This document shows, one piece after another, positions 54,463-62,490 of a stretch of 64,000 nt of DNA. How positions within the stretch are numbered: position 1 is the stretch's first letter; each line of letters starts with the position of its first letter. This stretch comes from Chitinophaga sp. (GTDB lineage: Bacteria; Bacteroidota; Bacteroidia; Chitinophagales; Chitinophagaceae), in the NCBI RefSeq assembly GCF_019236475.1, contig NZ_JAFAIX010000011.1:248001-312000 (forward strand), read 5' to 3'. The notes beneath the pieces were generated by a model. That model searched no databases and was not told the origin of the DNA. It saw only the letters and a program-made list of their open reading frames with translations. The translations under genes were made by a program, and so were the position numbers.

Positions 54463-55413
54463 ATGCTGCAACAGATTAGCGGGACTTTCTTTGGACTTGC
54501 CATAGGTGATGCACTTGGTGTACCAGTGGAATTTAAGACAAGAGCTTATCTTCAAGACAACCCAATTACCGATATGATTGGTTACGGCAGTTGGAACCAG
54601 CCTCCCGGCACTTTCTCAGACGATTCTTCCCTGACATTCTGCACAGCAGAAAGCTTGATCAACGGATATGACCTTCAGCAAATGGCCAAAACCTTCCTGA
54701 AATGGTATACGGAAGGGTACTGGACCGCTCATGGCAAATTCTTCGATATTGGGCATACCACCCGTCGTGCCTTGCATAGGTTTAGTCAGGGTACTTCCCC
54801 CACTTTAACAGGTGGATTTGAGGACTTCGAAAATGGAAACGGTTCATTGATGCGGATCTCCCCGGTAGCTTTTTATGTTGCCAATGAAATGGACATAGAG
54901 AAAAGATACCAGATGGTGAAAGAAGTGTCTACCATCACCCATCAGCATTTCCGCTCCATATTCGCCTGCTTTATCTACGTGGAATTTATGCGTGTTCTGA
55001 TGACAACATCTGATAAAATGTTGGCCTACCAGCGATTACAAAATACCATCCAGAGTTTCCTGGCAGTAAGGAATTTTAGTCCCGCAGAAATCAAACTGTA
55101 TAAAAGGGTAATAGATGGCGTCATTCCTACTGTTAACGAAAATGAAATAAATGCTTCCGGATATGTGGTAAACACCTTGGAAGCCGCCATTTGGTGCTTC
55201 CTAACCACCAATTCTTATGAAGAATGTGTACTCAAAGCGGTAAACCTGGGAGAAGATACCGATACTACCGGGGTCGTAGCTGGCGCATTGGCCGGATTAC
55301 ACTATGGTTATGAGGCAATTCCAGCCAAATGGATCCAGGCATTGGCAAGGCATGAAGATATTCTTTCCCTCTCCGAACGATTCCAAGCTGCATTAAACTT
55401 TCAGCCCGCTTGA
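54463..55413 (+). CDS. ADP-ribosylglycohydrolase (DraG family)
   Basis: Removes ADP-ribose from proteins or small molecules, using two divalent metals. The 316 residues match the DraG fold: GTFFGLAIGDALGVPVEF at the start, GTFSDDSSLTFCTAESL with the first metal ligands (SDDS instead of TDDT), NGNGSLMRISP, and VNLGEDTDTTGVVAGALAGL with the second ligand set. No ADP-ribosyltransferase, macrodomain or NAD-related gene is adjacent, so its partner is unknown. It stands alone after a large gene-free stretch. Confidence 0.93.
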   Translation: MLQQISGTFFGLAIGDALGVPVEFKTRAYLQDNPITDMIGYGSWNQPPGTFSDDSSLTFCTAESLINGYDLQQMAKTFLKWYTEGYWTAHGKFFDIGHTTRRALHRFSQGTSPTLTGGFEDFENGNGSLMRISPVAFYVANEMDIEKRYQMVKEVSTITHQHFRSIFACFIYVEFMRVLMTTSDKMLAYQRLQNTIQSFLAVRNFSPAEIKLYKRVIDGVIPTVNENEINASGYVVNTLEAAIWCFLTTNSYEECVLKAVNLGEDTDTTGVVAGALAGLHYGYEAIPAKWIQALARHEDILSLSERFQAALNFQPA

Positions 55414-55477
55414 AGGTCTAATAATTAGTATTTCGGGTACCAAATTTGCCTTAGATACTACAGGAAATGCTTGAATC

Positions 55478-56338
55478 ATGAAAAACAAAATAATCCGACT
55501 GTTGGTGCTGTGTGGAGTTTTAAGCACCTGTACAGTTGTAACAGCAGATGCACAGAGAGGCCGTGTCGGCGGTGGTGGCGGCCACTTCGGAGGAGGTGGC
55601 GGTGGCGGACACTTTAGCGGTCGGGTAATGTCCTCTCCTCATTTTGCAAACTCCAGCCCAAGAGTGAACAGTACTCCAGCTCCAAGGATTAACCGAATGC
55701 CATCATCTGGCTTCAGCCGTGACTTTGCTGCCCCACGCAATACTGTCATTGTTCACAATCGTGTAAGCTTCGGTGGTGGATATCCTGGTATGTACCGTTA
55801 CCACTACCACGGTTTCAGACCATACTGGCGTTATTATTATCCTCCATATGGTTTCTATGTTTCCGCCCTTCCATTTGGGTATTTCTCCCTCGGCTTGGGT
55901 TACCCATGGGGACCAATGTACTATTATGGCGGTACTTTCTACCAACCTAGTGACGACGGTGCAGGATATACCGTAGCTAATGCCCCTGAAGGCGCAGTAG
56001 TTCCGAATATCCCCGATGACGCGCAGCAAGTGACTGTAAACGGTAATGTTTACTACGATGTAAATGGTACTTACTACCAGGAAGTAATGACCGATAATGG
56101 CCGCAGATATAAAGTGGTAGGTAAAGCGCCTCAGAATACAAACTCCCAGGCCCCTGCTACAAATGCTGCCCCAACTACTCCTGACAATATGATTACCACT
56201 CTCCCGGAAGGTTCCAGGACAGTGAATATCAACGGACAGGTGTATTACCTTTCACCTGATGGCATGTATTACCAACAGACTACCGTCAACGGTACTACGG
56301 GATACATCGTTGTAGGAAAAACGGATGCAGGTCAATAA
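55478..56338 (+). CDS. Exported Gly/Tyr-rich protein with DUF6515-type domain
   Basis: Secreted protein of 286 residues: signal peptide (ends VVTADAQ), a glycine/histidine-rich stretch (GGGGGHFGGGGGGGHF), a Tyr/Trp-rich hydrophobic region (about 95-160; FRPYWRYYYPPYGFY, then SLGLGYPWGPMYYYGG), and two copies of a small unit: QQVTVNGNVYYDVNGTYYQ and RTVNINGQVYYLSPDGMYYQQ. These units match DUF6515, found in Bacteroidota envelope proteins of unknown role. Probably envelope-associated. Confidence 0.85.
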   Translation: MKNKIIRLLVLCGVLSTCTVVTADAQRGRVGGGGGHFGGGGGGGHFSGRVMSSPHFANSSPRVNSTPAPRINRMPSSGFSRDFAAPRNTVIVHNRVSFGGGYPGMYRYHYHGFRPYWRYYYPPYGFYVSALPFGYFSLGLGYPWGPMYYYGGTFYQPSDDGAGYTVANAPEGAVVPNIPDDAQQVTVNGNVYYDVNGTYYQEVMTDNGRRYKVVGKAPQNTNSQAPATNAAPTTPDNMITTLPEGSRTVNINGQVYYLSPDGMYYQQTTVNGTTGYIVVGKTDAGQ

Positions 56339-56358
56339 TTGACATGAATGAATAAGTT

Positions 56359-56433
56359 ACAAAGGGCTGGACGTCTGCGACGTCCAGCCCTTTGTTTGTT
56401 TTTCGTCGTCCCTGCCCGTTGGGCAGGGACGAC
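56359..56433. repeat. Two-hairpin dispersed element, copy D
   Basis: Hairpin 1 (56359-56395) is ACAAAGGGCTGGACGTC-TGC-, then the exact complement. Hairpin 2 (56405-56433) is GTCGTCCCTGCCC-GTT-GGGCAGGGACGAC, the same as in copy C. It fills the gap between two convergent genes. Confidence 0.85.
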
Positions 56434-56452
56434 AGGACAGGAGATTTTTATG

Positions 56453-58027
56453 CTACCAACTACTGCTGGCACCACCTCCTCCGGAAGAACCTCCACCCCA
56501 GGAAGAAGAGGAAGAGGAACCACCGGATGAAGAACTAGACGATTCAGAGATCTTCGGAATAACAAACCGATAATCTGCCGTAAAAGCACAGGCAGCACAG
56601 ACATAGGTTTTTAAGCCCCAACCAGCGGAATAAGTAGTGGCACGCTTCTGCGTTTTCGATTTTTTGCACTGGTATGTCTTATGATGACAGGTCGGGCATT
56701 CTGAAATAACGGTATGCAGGTCGGTGTAATCCAATACTAGCTGATAATTATCTGTATCGCATACCCAAACGTCATAATCCACAGAATGCAATTTTTCTTC
56801 AATTATCTGGGCTTGATCCAGGAAATGATCTTCTGTTTTTTCATCCAATTTGTGCATCGGTTTATTACAATGCGGACAGCTATAGCTTTCATCTCTCAGT
56901 CGTTGCATATATCGATGAAAAATCCGCATATATAACAGCAAGAACGGAAGCGGAAACAGGTAACCTGCGAAATCCAGGTTCTTATGCGCTGCATTCAGGC
57001 GCTGCCAGCGGGTATGACGGTCCGCTCCCTTCAGAGCAATTTCGGCTCTCATGCGGATAATCAGTACCGCGCCATGCATGAATATGGCCCAGCACAAATA
57101 ATACACCATCAATACCTTAAAGAAGCCCATACGCATACTCCAAGCGCTTTCCATATACCAGAGCGCAACAACAGCCGCTAAATTGATCATCACCAATCCA
57201 ATCCATCCTGGTCGCAGGAATTCATTGGCAGTGTCGCTAATGCTGACCGGCATTACGTCTTCATCTGTGGAGGCTTTCCTTTTCTTCGGCGTACGTCCAA
57301 ACCATGCATACATCAATATAATAGAGAGGAAGAAACAGATGAATAGGCAGATGACAAACCCTGCTCCTGGAGAGTTATCCACATATTCTTCGTTGGAAGC
57401 TACAGGGACCCGCTCTAATAACGGGGTGGCTTCATAGCCCGCAGAATCCTCTGCGTTTGCAGATAAGAGGGAGTTATCGGCTGGCGGAACCGTGTCTGCC
57501 GAAGGCCGATCATACACATAATTCCCTGTTTTTAACTGTGACGCCACGGCTTTTACACCATTAATAAAGGCTTCATCATAGTTATTCTCCTTAATCTTAG
57601 GAATCATGTACTCCTGCTGAATATGGAAACATAATATATCCGGCAGATCGCCTTCCAATCCCTTGCCCGTTTCAAATACCAGTTTATGCGCATCTTTCAC
57701 GAGGAAGATCAACAGGCCGTTATTGGTTTCTTTGCGGCCAATTCCCCAGGTATTGAACAATTGGTGTGCAAACTCTTTCGGCTCATTATCGCCGATCTGT
57801 TCCTGCAATACCACTGCCACTTGGGCCGTCCCCTCCTTGTCGAGGCCAGCTAGCATGCCGTTGAGCTCCGACACCGTAGCGTCGGACAACATATGTTTGG
57901 GGTCACTCACATAACCGCCATCCTGTTGCTTAGGATCTGGGATATCATTGGGGGAGAATTTATGTTTCTCCTGCTGACAGGAGCATAACAGTACGAAAAT
58001 TGCCAGCAGTAACGACCTGTATTTCAT
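56453..58027 (-). CDS. TPM-domain membrane lipoprotein with zinc-ribbon-like region and Ser/Gly tail
   Basis: Protein of 524 residues. Lipoprotein signal with lipobox LLCSC. Residues about 40-165 are a TPM domain (YVSDPKHMLSDATVSELNGML, FNTWGIGRKETNNGLLIFLV), found in YgcG and in a thylakoid phosphatase. Then come membrane helices: one near 225-245 (CLFICFFLSIILMYAWF) and three near 275-370. A cytosolic part follows with CPHC, CPTC and CAAC pairs that could bind zinc. The tail is Ser/Gly-rich (SSSGGSSSSSSWGGGSSGG), a hallmark of YgcG-like proteins. Function unknown; probably envelope maintenance. Confidence 0.87.
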   Translation of the reverse strand: MKYRSLLLAIFVLLCSCQQEKHKFSPNDIPDPKQQDGGYVSDPKHMLSDATVSELNGMLAGLDKEGTAQVAVVLQEQIGDNEPKEFAHQLFNTWGIGRKETNNGLLIFLVKDAHKLVFETGKGLEGDLPDILCFHIQQEYMIPKIKENNYDEAFINGVKAVASQLKTGNYVYDRPSADTVPPADNSLLSANAEDSAGYEATPLLERVPVASNEEYVDNSPGAGFVICLFICFFLSIILMYAWFGRTPKKRKASTDEDVMPVSISDTANEFLRPGWIGLVMINLAAVVALWYMESAWSMRMGFFKVLMVYYLCWAIFMHGAVLIIRMRAEIALKGADRHTRWQRLNAAHKNLDFAGYLFPLPFLLLYMRIFHRYMQRLRDESYSCPHCNKPMHKLDEKTEDHFLDQAQIIEEKLHSVDYDVWVCDTDNYQLVLDYTDLHTVISECPTCHHKTYQCKKSKTQKRATTYSAGWGLKTYVCAACAFTADYRFVIPKISESSSSSSGGSSSSSSWGGGSSGGGGASSSW

Positions 58028-58202
58028 GCAGTCAATACGTTTTGAAATGCGAATATAAAAGAATGAATTACCGGTTGGAAGAAAATTATTCTGTCGGACA
58101 AACGTTATTAAAGTAACCTTTGTGCAAATAAGCCGTTATTTATCCGGCTATCATAAAATATAATTAAATTAGTAAACCAGCATTTCTCATTAAACAGCGT
58201 AT

Positions 58203-59282
58203 ATGAAAAGGTTTCTCGCATTGTTCATCCTTGCTGCCCCCCTCACTATGAAGGCGCAAAGCAAGCTGGCTCAAAATATTATCGACGATTTTTCCTCCCG
58301 GGCAGCCTACCATTATCAACTGAAAAATGATTCTATCATGGGGTATATCGCGGAACAGCTTACCCGTAGCGGTTCCGGCGGACTGGATATAGACTCCACC
58401 GTTACCAATCTCAGCAAAGATCCTGTGGCATTAGATGCCGCATTAAAATATTTATATCAATATAGCGACTGTAACCGCCAACGGTTCATTGAAAACCTGC
58501 GCGAAATGGGGATAAAAACCAATAATGTTTTCCCTGTAGCCACTTATACCGCTAATAAATATAAAGATCAGACCAAGGAACTGCTGGACGACAAGAAAGA
58601 TTTCCTGGTGACTTATACAGGGCCACATACCGGCCATATGGCCGCTGCCCCTGTTGCTGCTGCCGCTCCTGCAGCGGGTAATAGCTCCGCTCCTGCCGCA
58701 ACTCCTGGCGAAGTGGCCGCCGAAAGTACTACTGCAGCTACGACAACAGCTCCTACGCCAGTGGATACACGTAATTGGGAAGTAAAACCTGTTTTCCAAG
58801 CCCGCACCACCGACCAACTGGCCACACTATACGGCAAAGAAAACATCGGACAGCGCGATGGTAGCGACATTGCAGGGAATGCCACCGGCAAAATGGCCTA
58901 TGTAGTATATCCAGAGTCAGATGATGAGCTAGAAATTAATATGGATGGCGACAATGGCAATACCCTGATTTTTGCCCATGAACACACCAAATGGAAAACT
59001 CCTTTCGGTATAAAACCCGGCGATAACCTGGAAAAACTGAACAAAATCAATGGTCGCGCCTTCAAAATCAATGGCTTTGAATGGGCCGATGGCGGCATGG
59101 TAGTGAGCTGGGAAGGTGGTCAGCTCGATGGCAAGGGTGTTACTATCTTGCTCAAAGCCAATAATACCGGTGATCCTAAACAATATGACCAGGTTACCGG
59201 AGATAAAAAACTTCGTTCTGATATGGCCGTGTTGAAAAAACTAGACGTGGTAATTCAGTCCATCTCCTTTAAAAGTAACTGA
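58203..59282 (+). CDS. Hypothetical exported protein with Ala/Thr-rich linker
   Basis: Secreted protein of 359 residues: signal peptide (ends LTMKAQS), a helical domain (about 20-135) with YQYSDCNRQRFIENL, a linker rich in Ala, Pro and Thr (about 140-185), and a C-terminal beta-rich domain (about 190-359): KMAYVVYPESDDELEINM, then INGFEWADGGMVVSWEGGQLDGKG. No family recognised. Two neighbours downstream in the same direction (VOC protein and DUF5710 protein) start within 50-70 bases, but they do not suggest a joint role. Confidence 0.8.
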   Translation: MKRFLALFILAAPLTMKAQSKLAQNIIDDFSSRAAYHYQLKNDSIMGYIAEQLTRSGSGGLDIDSTVTNLSKDPVALDAALKYLYQYSDCNRQRFIENLREMGIKTNNVFPVATYTANKYKDQTKELLDDKKDFLVTYTGPHTGHMAAAPVAAAAPAAGNSSAPAATPGEVAAESTTAATTTAPTPVDTRNWEVKPVFQARTTDQLATLYGKENIGQRDGSDIAGNATGKMAYVVYPESDDELEINMDGDNGNTLIFAHEHTKWKTPFGIKPGDNLEKLNKINGRAFKINGFEWADGGMVVSWEGGQLDGKGVTILLKANNTGDPKQYDQVTGDKKLRSDMAVLKKLDVVIQSISFKSN

Positions 59283-59325
59283 TAAAAGCCCTTGCATCGG
59301 TCAATCCGGATAGTTATCTTGTAAT

Positions 59326-59787
59326 ATGAAAAAATTACTGCTGTCCGGATTGACTGCCCTGGCACTCACCGGCATTTCCACGTTCGCGACTGCTCAGTCC
59401 ATGAAAAAACCGTCCTTAAATCATATAGCCATTTACGTGGTAAACCTGGAGCAAAGCACCGCTTTCTATCGGGATGTTATTGGCCTGGAAACCATGGACG
59501 AACCATTTAAAGATGGCCGTCATAGTTGGTTTAAAGTAGGCCCTCACGCGCAAGTACATATTATTTCCGGCGCCGCGGCCGCAGTGCCACACGACAAAAA
59601 CGCCCATCTCTGTTTCTCCGTGACTTCTATGGAGGAATTTCTCGCCAAACTCAAAAAAAATAATATTGCCTACGAAGACTGGCCAGGAAAGCCTGGTGGC
59701 ATTACCAATCGTGTAGATGGCGTCAAACAGGTATACCTGAAAGACCCTGATGGATACTGGTTGGAAATAAATAATGATACCTATTGA
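59326..59787 (+). CDS. VOC-family (glyoxalase/bleomycin-resistance fold) exported protein
   Basis: Protein of 153 residues. An N-terminal signal peptide (ends STFATAQS) is followed by one VOC unit of two beta-alpha-beta-beta-beta modules: PSLNHIAIYVVNLEQSTAFYRDVIGLE, FKVGPHAQVHIIS, NAHLCFSVTSMEEFLAKL and VYLKDPDGYWLEINN. Metal ligands are the His of NHIAI, the His of NAHLC and the Glu of WLEIN. The exported location is unusual for glyoxalase-type enzymes. Substrate unknown. Confidence 0.9.
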   Translation: MKKLLLSGLTALALTGISTFATAQSMKKPSLNHIAIYVVNLEQSTAFYRDVIGLETMDEPFKDGRHSWFKVGPHAQVHIISGAAAAVPHDKNAHLCFSVTSMEEFLAKLKKNNIAYEDWPGKPGGITNRVDGVKQVYLKDPDGYWLEINNDTY

Positions 59788-59851
59788 TCAAATGCCCTTT
59801 GCGGGAATTTTCATAAATTCAGTGATCAATTGAATTTTTCATACCCGTATT

Positions 59852-60481
59852 ATGTCATTATTACTGAATGTTCCTGAGGCAGACAAAGTGCAGGCCCTGG
59901 CAGCAGGCGCCGTATATAATACTGATGCGAATGTCTGGATACTGCCGGATACGGCCTATGGCAGATTAAAAGAGGTGGAAAATTGGATCCTGCCTGAAAA
60001 TGCTTACCTGATTCTTACAGAAACCTTACTGATAGCCAGGGGGAAGACGGTTTGTCCACATTGTGGGCATACCAATCAGGTCATTGCCATTGGAGCAGAG
60101 CAGTTTTTTGAGAAAGACATCAATGAACGGGATGAACATGTTTGGCTGGAACAGGATTTCTTTATCCTTTTTCACCAGATTACCACGATGTCGGATAATC
60201 TCCGTCACCTGTTGGAGGAAGGATATCCTCAATTCCGGCCAGTAAAGTCGGATATGGCCTCCCAGGTATATTGGTTCAATCACTGTGAACAATGTCAGCA
60301 TCCCATTACGGACCAGCGGCTCATGGATGAGCCTTGCAGTACTTTTCATCCTACCGATGCTGAAGAAGCGGGTCTGATCACCTTAAAGCAAGTACGATTA
60401 AAATTTGCGCCCCTGATGGATGCCGGCTATGAGCCTCATCCTCATCAGAAATTGATAGGGGAATATGCCACTAGAATCTGA
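59852..60481 (+). CDS. DUF5710-containing protein with two zinc-binding CxxC pairs
   Basis: Cytosolic protein of 209 residues. The first 45 residues resemble DUF5710 (LLNVPEADKVQALAAGAVYN, then NVWILPD), a small domain often attached to DNA- or NAD-related proteins. A zinc-ribbon-like pair follows: CPHCGH (about 73) and CEQCQHP (about 150). The rest is acidic and without known motifs. It is 70 bases upstream of the ECF sigma gene on the same strand, but there is no evidence for a joint role. Confidence 0.75.
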   Translation: MSLLLNVPEADKVQALAAGAVYNTDANVWILPDTAYGRLKEVENWILPENAYLILTETLLIARGKTVCPHCGHTNQVIAIGAEQFFEKDINERDEHVWLEQDFFILFHQITTMSDNLRHLLEEGYPQFRPVKSDMASQVYWFNHCEQCQHPITDQRLMDEPCSTFHPTDAEEAGLITLKQVRLKFAPLMDAGYEPHPHQKLIGEYATRI

Positions 60482-60547
60482 AAGATTTCATGATAATTAT
60501 GTGAAAGCGAAAAATAATTTTTAATATCGCGTACGTACTTGTGCCAT

Positions 60548-61114
60548 ATGTCGATGACAGATCAACCAAACAACGATATTTTGTGGATGAAAAGGCTGCG
60601 GGAGGATGATGCCGCCGCCTTTACCGAAATCTACGAGGCTTATCGCGAGAAGCTGTTGGCAATGGCGTTTAACAGACTATCAGATTTACAGGCTGCCGAA
60701 GATATTGTCCAAGATGTGTTTATCAGTCTCTGGAACCAAAGACATCATCATCAGATCAATGATGCCGGCGCCTATCTGGCCACTGCCGTCAAATACAAAA
60801 TCCTGGACCGTTTCCGCCGGGAGCAGTTGTTGCGGCAATACCAGCAGGTTTACAGCACCGATTTGCCCGTTAACACTGCCGACCCTGATGCTGCCCTTCA
60901 ATACAAACATATCCAGCAACTCCTGCAAGAAGAAGTGAACAAATTGCCCGAAAAATGCCGGCTCATTTTCCAATACAGCCGGGAACAAGGTATGCCCGTA
61001 AAGGAAATTGCACAAACCCTTAATATCTCTCACAAAACCGTGGAGAATCAGATCACCAAAGCGTTACGGCAGTTGAAAGGAAACATCAAGCACCTCTTTT
61101 CCATCTTTTTTTAA
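60548..61114 (+). CDS. ECF-type RNA polymerase sigma factor
   Basis: Sigma-70 family, extracytoplasmic function, 188 residues when started at ATG 60548 (an upstream TTG adds three residues; MTDQPN at 60554 is also possible). Region 2: AFTEIYEAYREKLLAMAFN, then DLQAAEDIVQDVFISLWN. Region 4: LPEKCRLIFQYSREQGMPVKEIAQTLNISHKTVENQITKAL. It is followed by FecR and a SusC receptor, the standard order of a surface-signalled polysaccharide utilisation locus, so it probably drives that locus. Confidence 0.95.
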   Translation: MSMTDQPNNDILWMKRLREDDAAAFTEIYEAYREKLLAMAFNRLSDLQAAEDIVQDVFISLWNQRHHHQINDAGAYLATAVKYKILDRFRREQLLRQYQQVYSTDLPVNTADPDAALQYKHIQQLLQEEVNKLPEKCRLIFQYSREQGMPVKEIAQTLNISHKTVENQITKALRQLKGNIKHLFSIFF

Positions 61115-61178
61115 CTTTTTTTAAGACAACGTAGGGGATTTCCTTTAGTTGTTCGACTAACCTATGTAATTGCTCGTT

Positions 61179-62312
61179 ATGAAAGAAAACCAAGATCTAT
61201 TAAACGCCATAGAAAGATATCTGCGTGGGGAAGCCACTGCAGAGGAGCGCGCGTTGGTAAATCAGTGGTATAACTCCTTCGATGACGCGGAAATTATGGT
61301 ACCTCCCGTACCTGGATTCAGCGAAAATGAAATTTTCAGCAGGATACAAATGCAACTGGATAAAGTTGTGGAGACGCCTGTCCACCGCCGGAAAGTGTAC
61401 CCGGTATGGATGAAACGTACCGCCGTAGCCGCAAGTATTGCTGTGCTGCTGGGAGTAGGTTTCTCGCTCATGCCTAAACGCAAGTTGACCATGCATGCCA
61501 GCGTAACCGTGTCGCCCCAACCTACAACAGTAATGCCAGGGAGTAACAAAGCTGTATTATTCCTGGATGACGGCACCCCTGTAGCCCTCGATGACAGTAT
61601 TCACCCTGCTATCAATGGTGCACAGGTACAAGGGGAATCCCTGGTATATGATCAGGCGGGCAATACCACCAACACCGTTCGGTATAATACCTTGCGTACC
61701 CCGCAGGGAGGGCAGTTTACTGTAGTATTACCGGATGGCAGCAAGGTATGGTTGAATGCCGCCAGCTCGCTGAAATATCCTACCAGCTTTACTGATGACC
61801 ACAGAACAGTGGAACTGACAGGGGAAGCCTATTTCGAAATTGCAGCAGATAAAAACAAACCGTTTTTTGTAGCTGTGAATAAAATGAAGGTGGAAGTATT
61901 GGGTACGTCCTTCAATATTATGGCATACCCAGATGAGCATGCCACCACCACTACCCTTGTTACTGGAGCCGTTAACGTCACCAACGCCAATGCCACGAAA
62001 CGATTACTTCCTGGACAACAGGCTACCCTGAATCACCAAGAACAATTTACCGTGAGCGATGCCGATGTAAGTGCCGCTATTGCCTGGAAAGAAGGGAAAT
62101 TTGAATTCAACGGAGAAGATATTGCTGTAGCACTCCGACAGCTTACCAGATGGTATGACCTGCAACTGCAAATAGAAGAAGGCGCCGCCGAAGGGCACGT
62201 CAGTGCAGCGTTTCCACGAACTACCAGTCTGGAAAATGTACTGAAAATGCTAGAATTAAGCGGCATTCACTGTCAAATAAATGATCGCCAACTTATAGTC
62301 AGTAAAAACTGA
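61179..62312 (+). CDS. FecR-family anti-sigma factor
   Basis: Inner-membrane anti-sigma protein of 377 residues when started at ATG 61179; an upstream TTG at 61170 would add three. The N-terminal cytosolic part (about 1-70) binds the sigma factor (LLNAIERYLRGEATAEERALVNQWY), followed by one membrane helix (about 77-95). The periplasmic FecR domain (about 165-265) reads RTPQGGQFTVVLPDGSKVWLNA and LTGEAYFEIAADKNKPF, and a DUF4974 domain ends the protein. It should respond to the STN domain of the SusC protein encoded next. Confidence 0.95.
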   Translation: MKENQDLLNAIERYLRGEATAEERALVNQWYNSFDDAEIMVPPVPGFSENEIFSRIQMQLDKVVETPVHRRKVYPVWMKRTAVAASIAVLLGVGFSLMPKRKLTMHASVTVSPQPTTVMPGSNKAVLFLDDGTPVALDDSIHPAINGAQVQGESLVYDQAGNTTNTVRYNTLRTPQGGQFTVVLPDGSKVWLNAASSLKYPTSFTDDHRTVELTGEAYFEIAADKNKPFFVAVNKMKVEVLGTSFNIMAYPDEHATTTTLVTGAVNVTNANATKRLLPGQQATLNHQEQFTVSDADVSAAIAWKEGKFEFNGEDIAVALRQLTRWYDLQLQIEEGAAEGHVSAAFPRTTSLENVLKMLELSGIHCQINDRQLIVSKN

Positions 62313-62350
62313 CTTAAAATAATTCAAAGGGACATAAACTGATATTGTAA

Positions 62351-62441
62351 AACAACTGATAAGTAACAACTGATAAGTAATAGGACAATGAAAATTTCAA
62401 GTTAAAAAACAGCACACGAAGGTCATTCCGTCGAAATGACC
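62351..62441 (+). promoter_or_regulatory. Leader of the SusC gene: 14-bp tandem repeat and hairpin
   Basis: AACAACTGATAAGT occurs twice back to back (62351-62378), and GGTCATT-CCGTCGA-AATGACC forms a stem at 62421-62441, 50 bases before the SusC start. This may be the 5' leader of the receptor message. No -7 box is obvious; an ECF-dependent promoter would not need the housekeeping box. Confidence 0.35.
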
Positions 62442-62490
62442 ACTGCTATTCTATTCCGGTACAATTATAATTCACCAAACACGCTGATGT

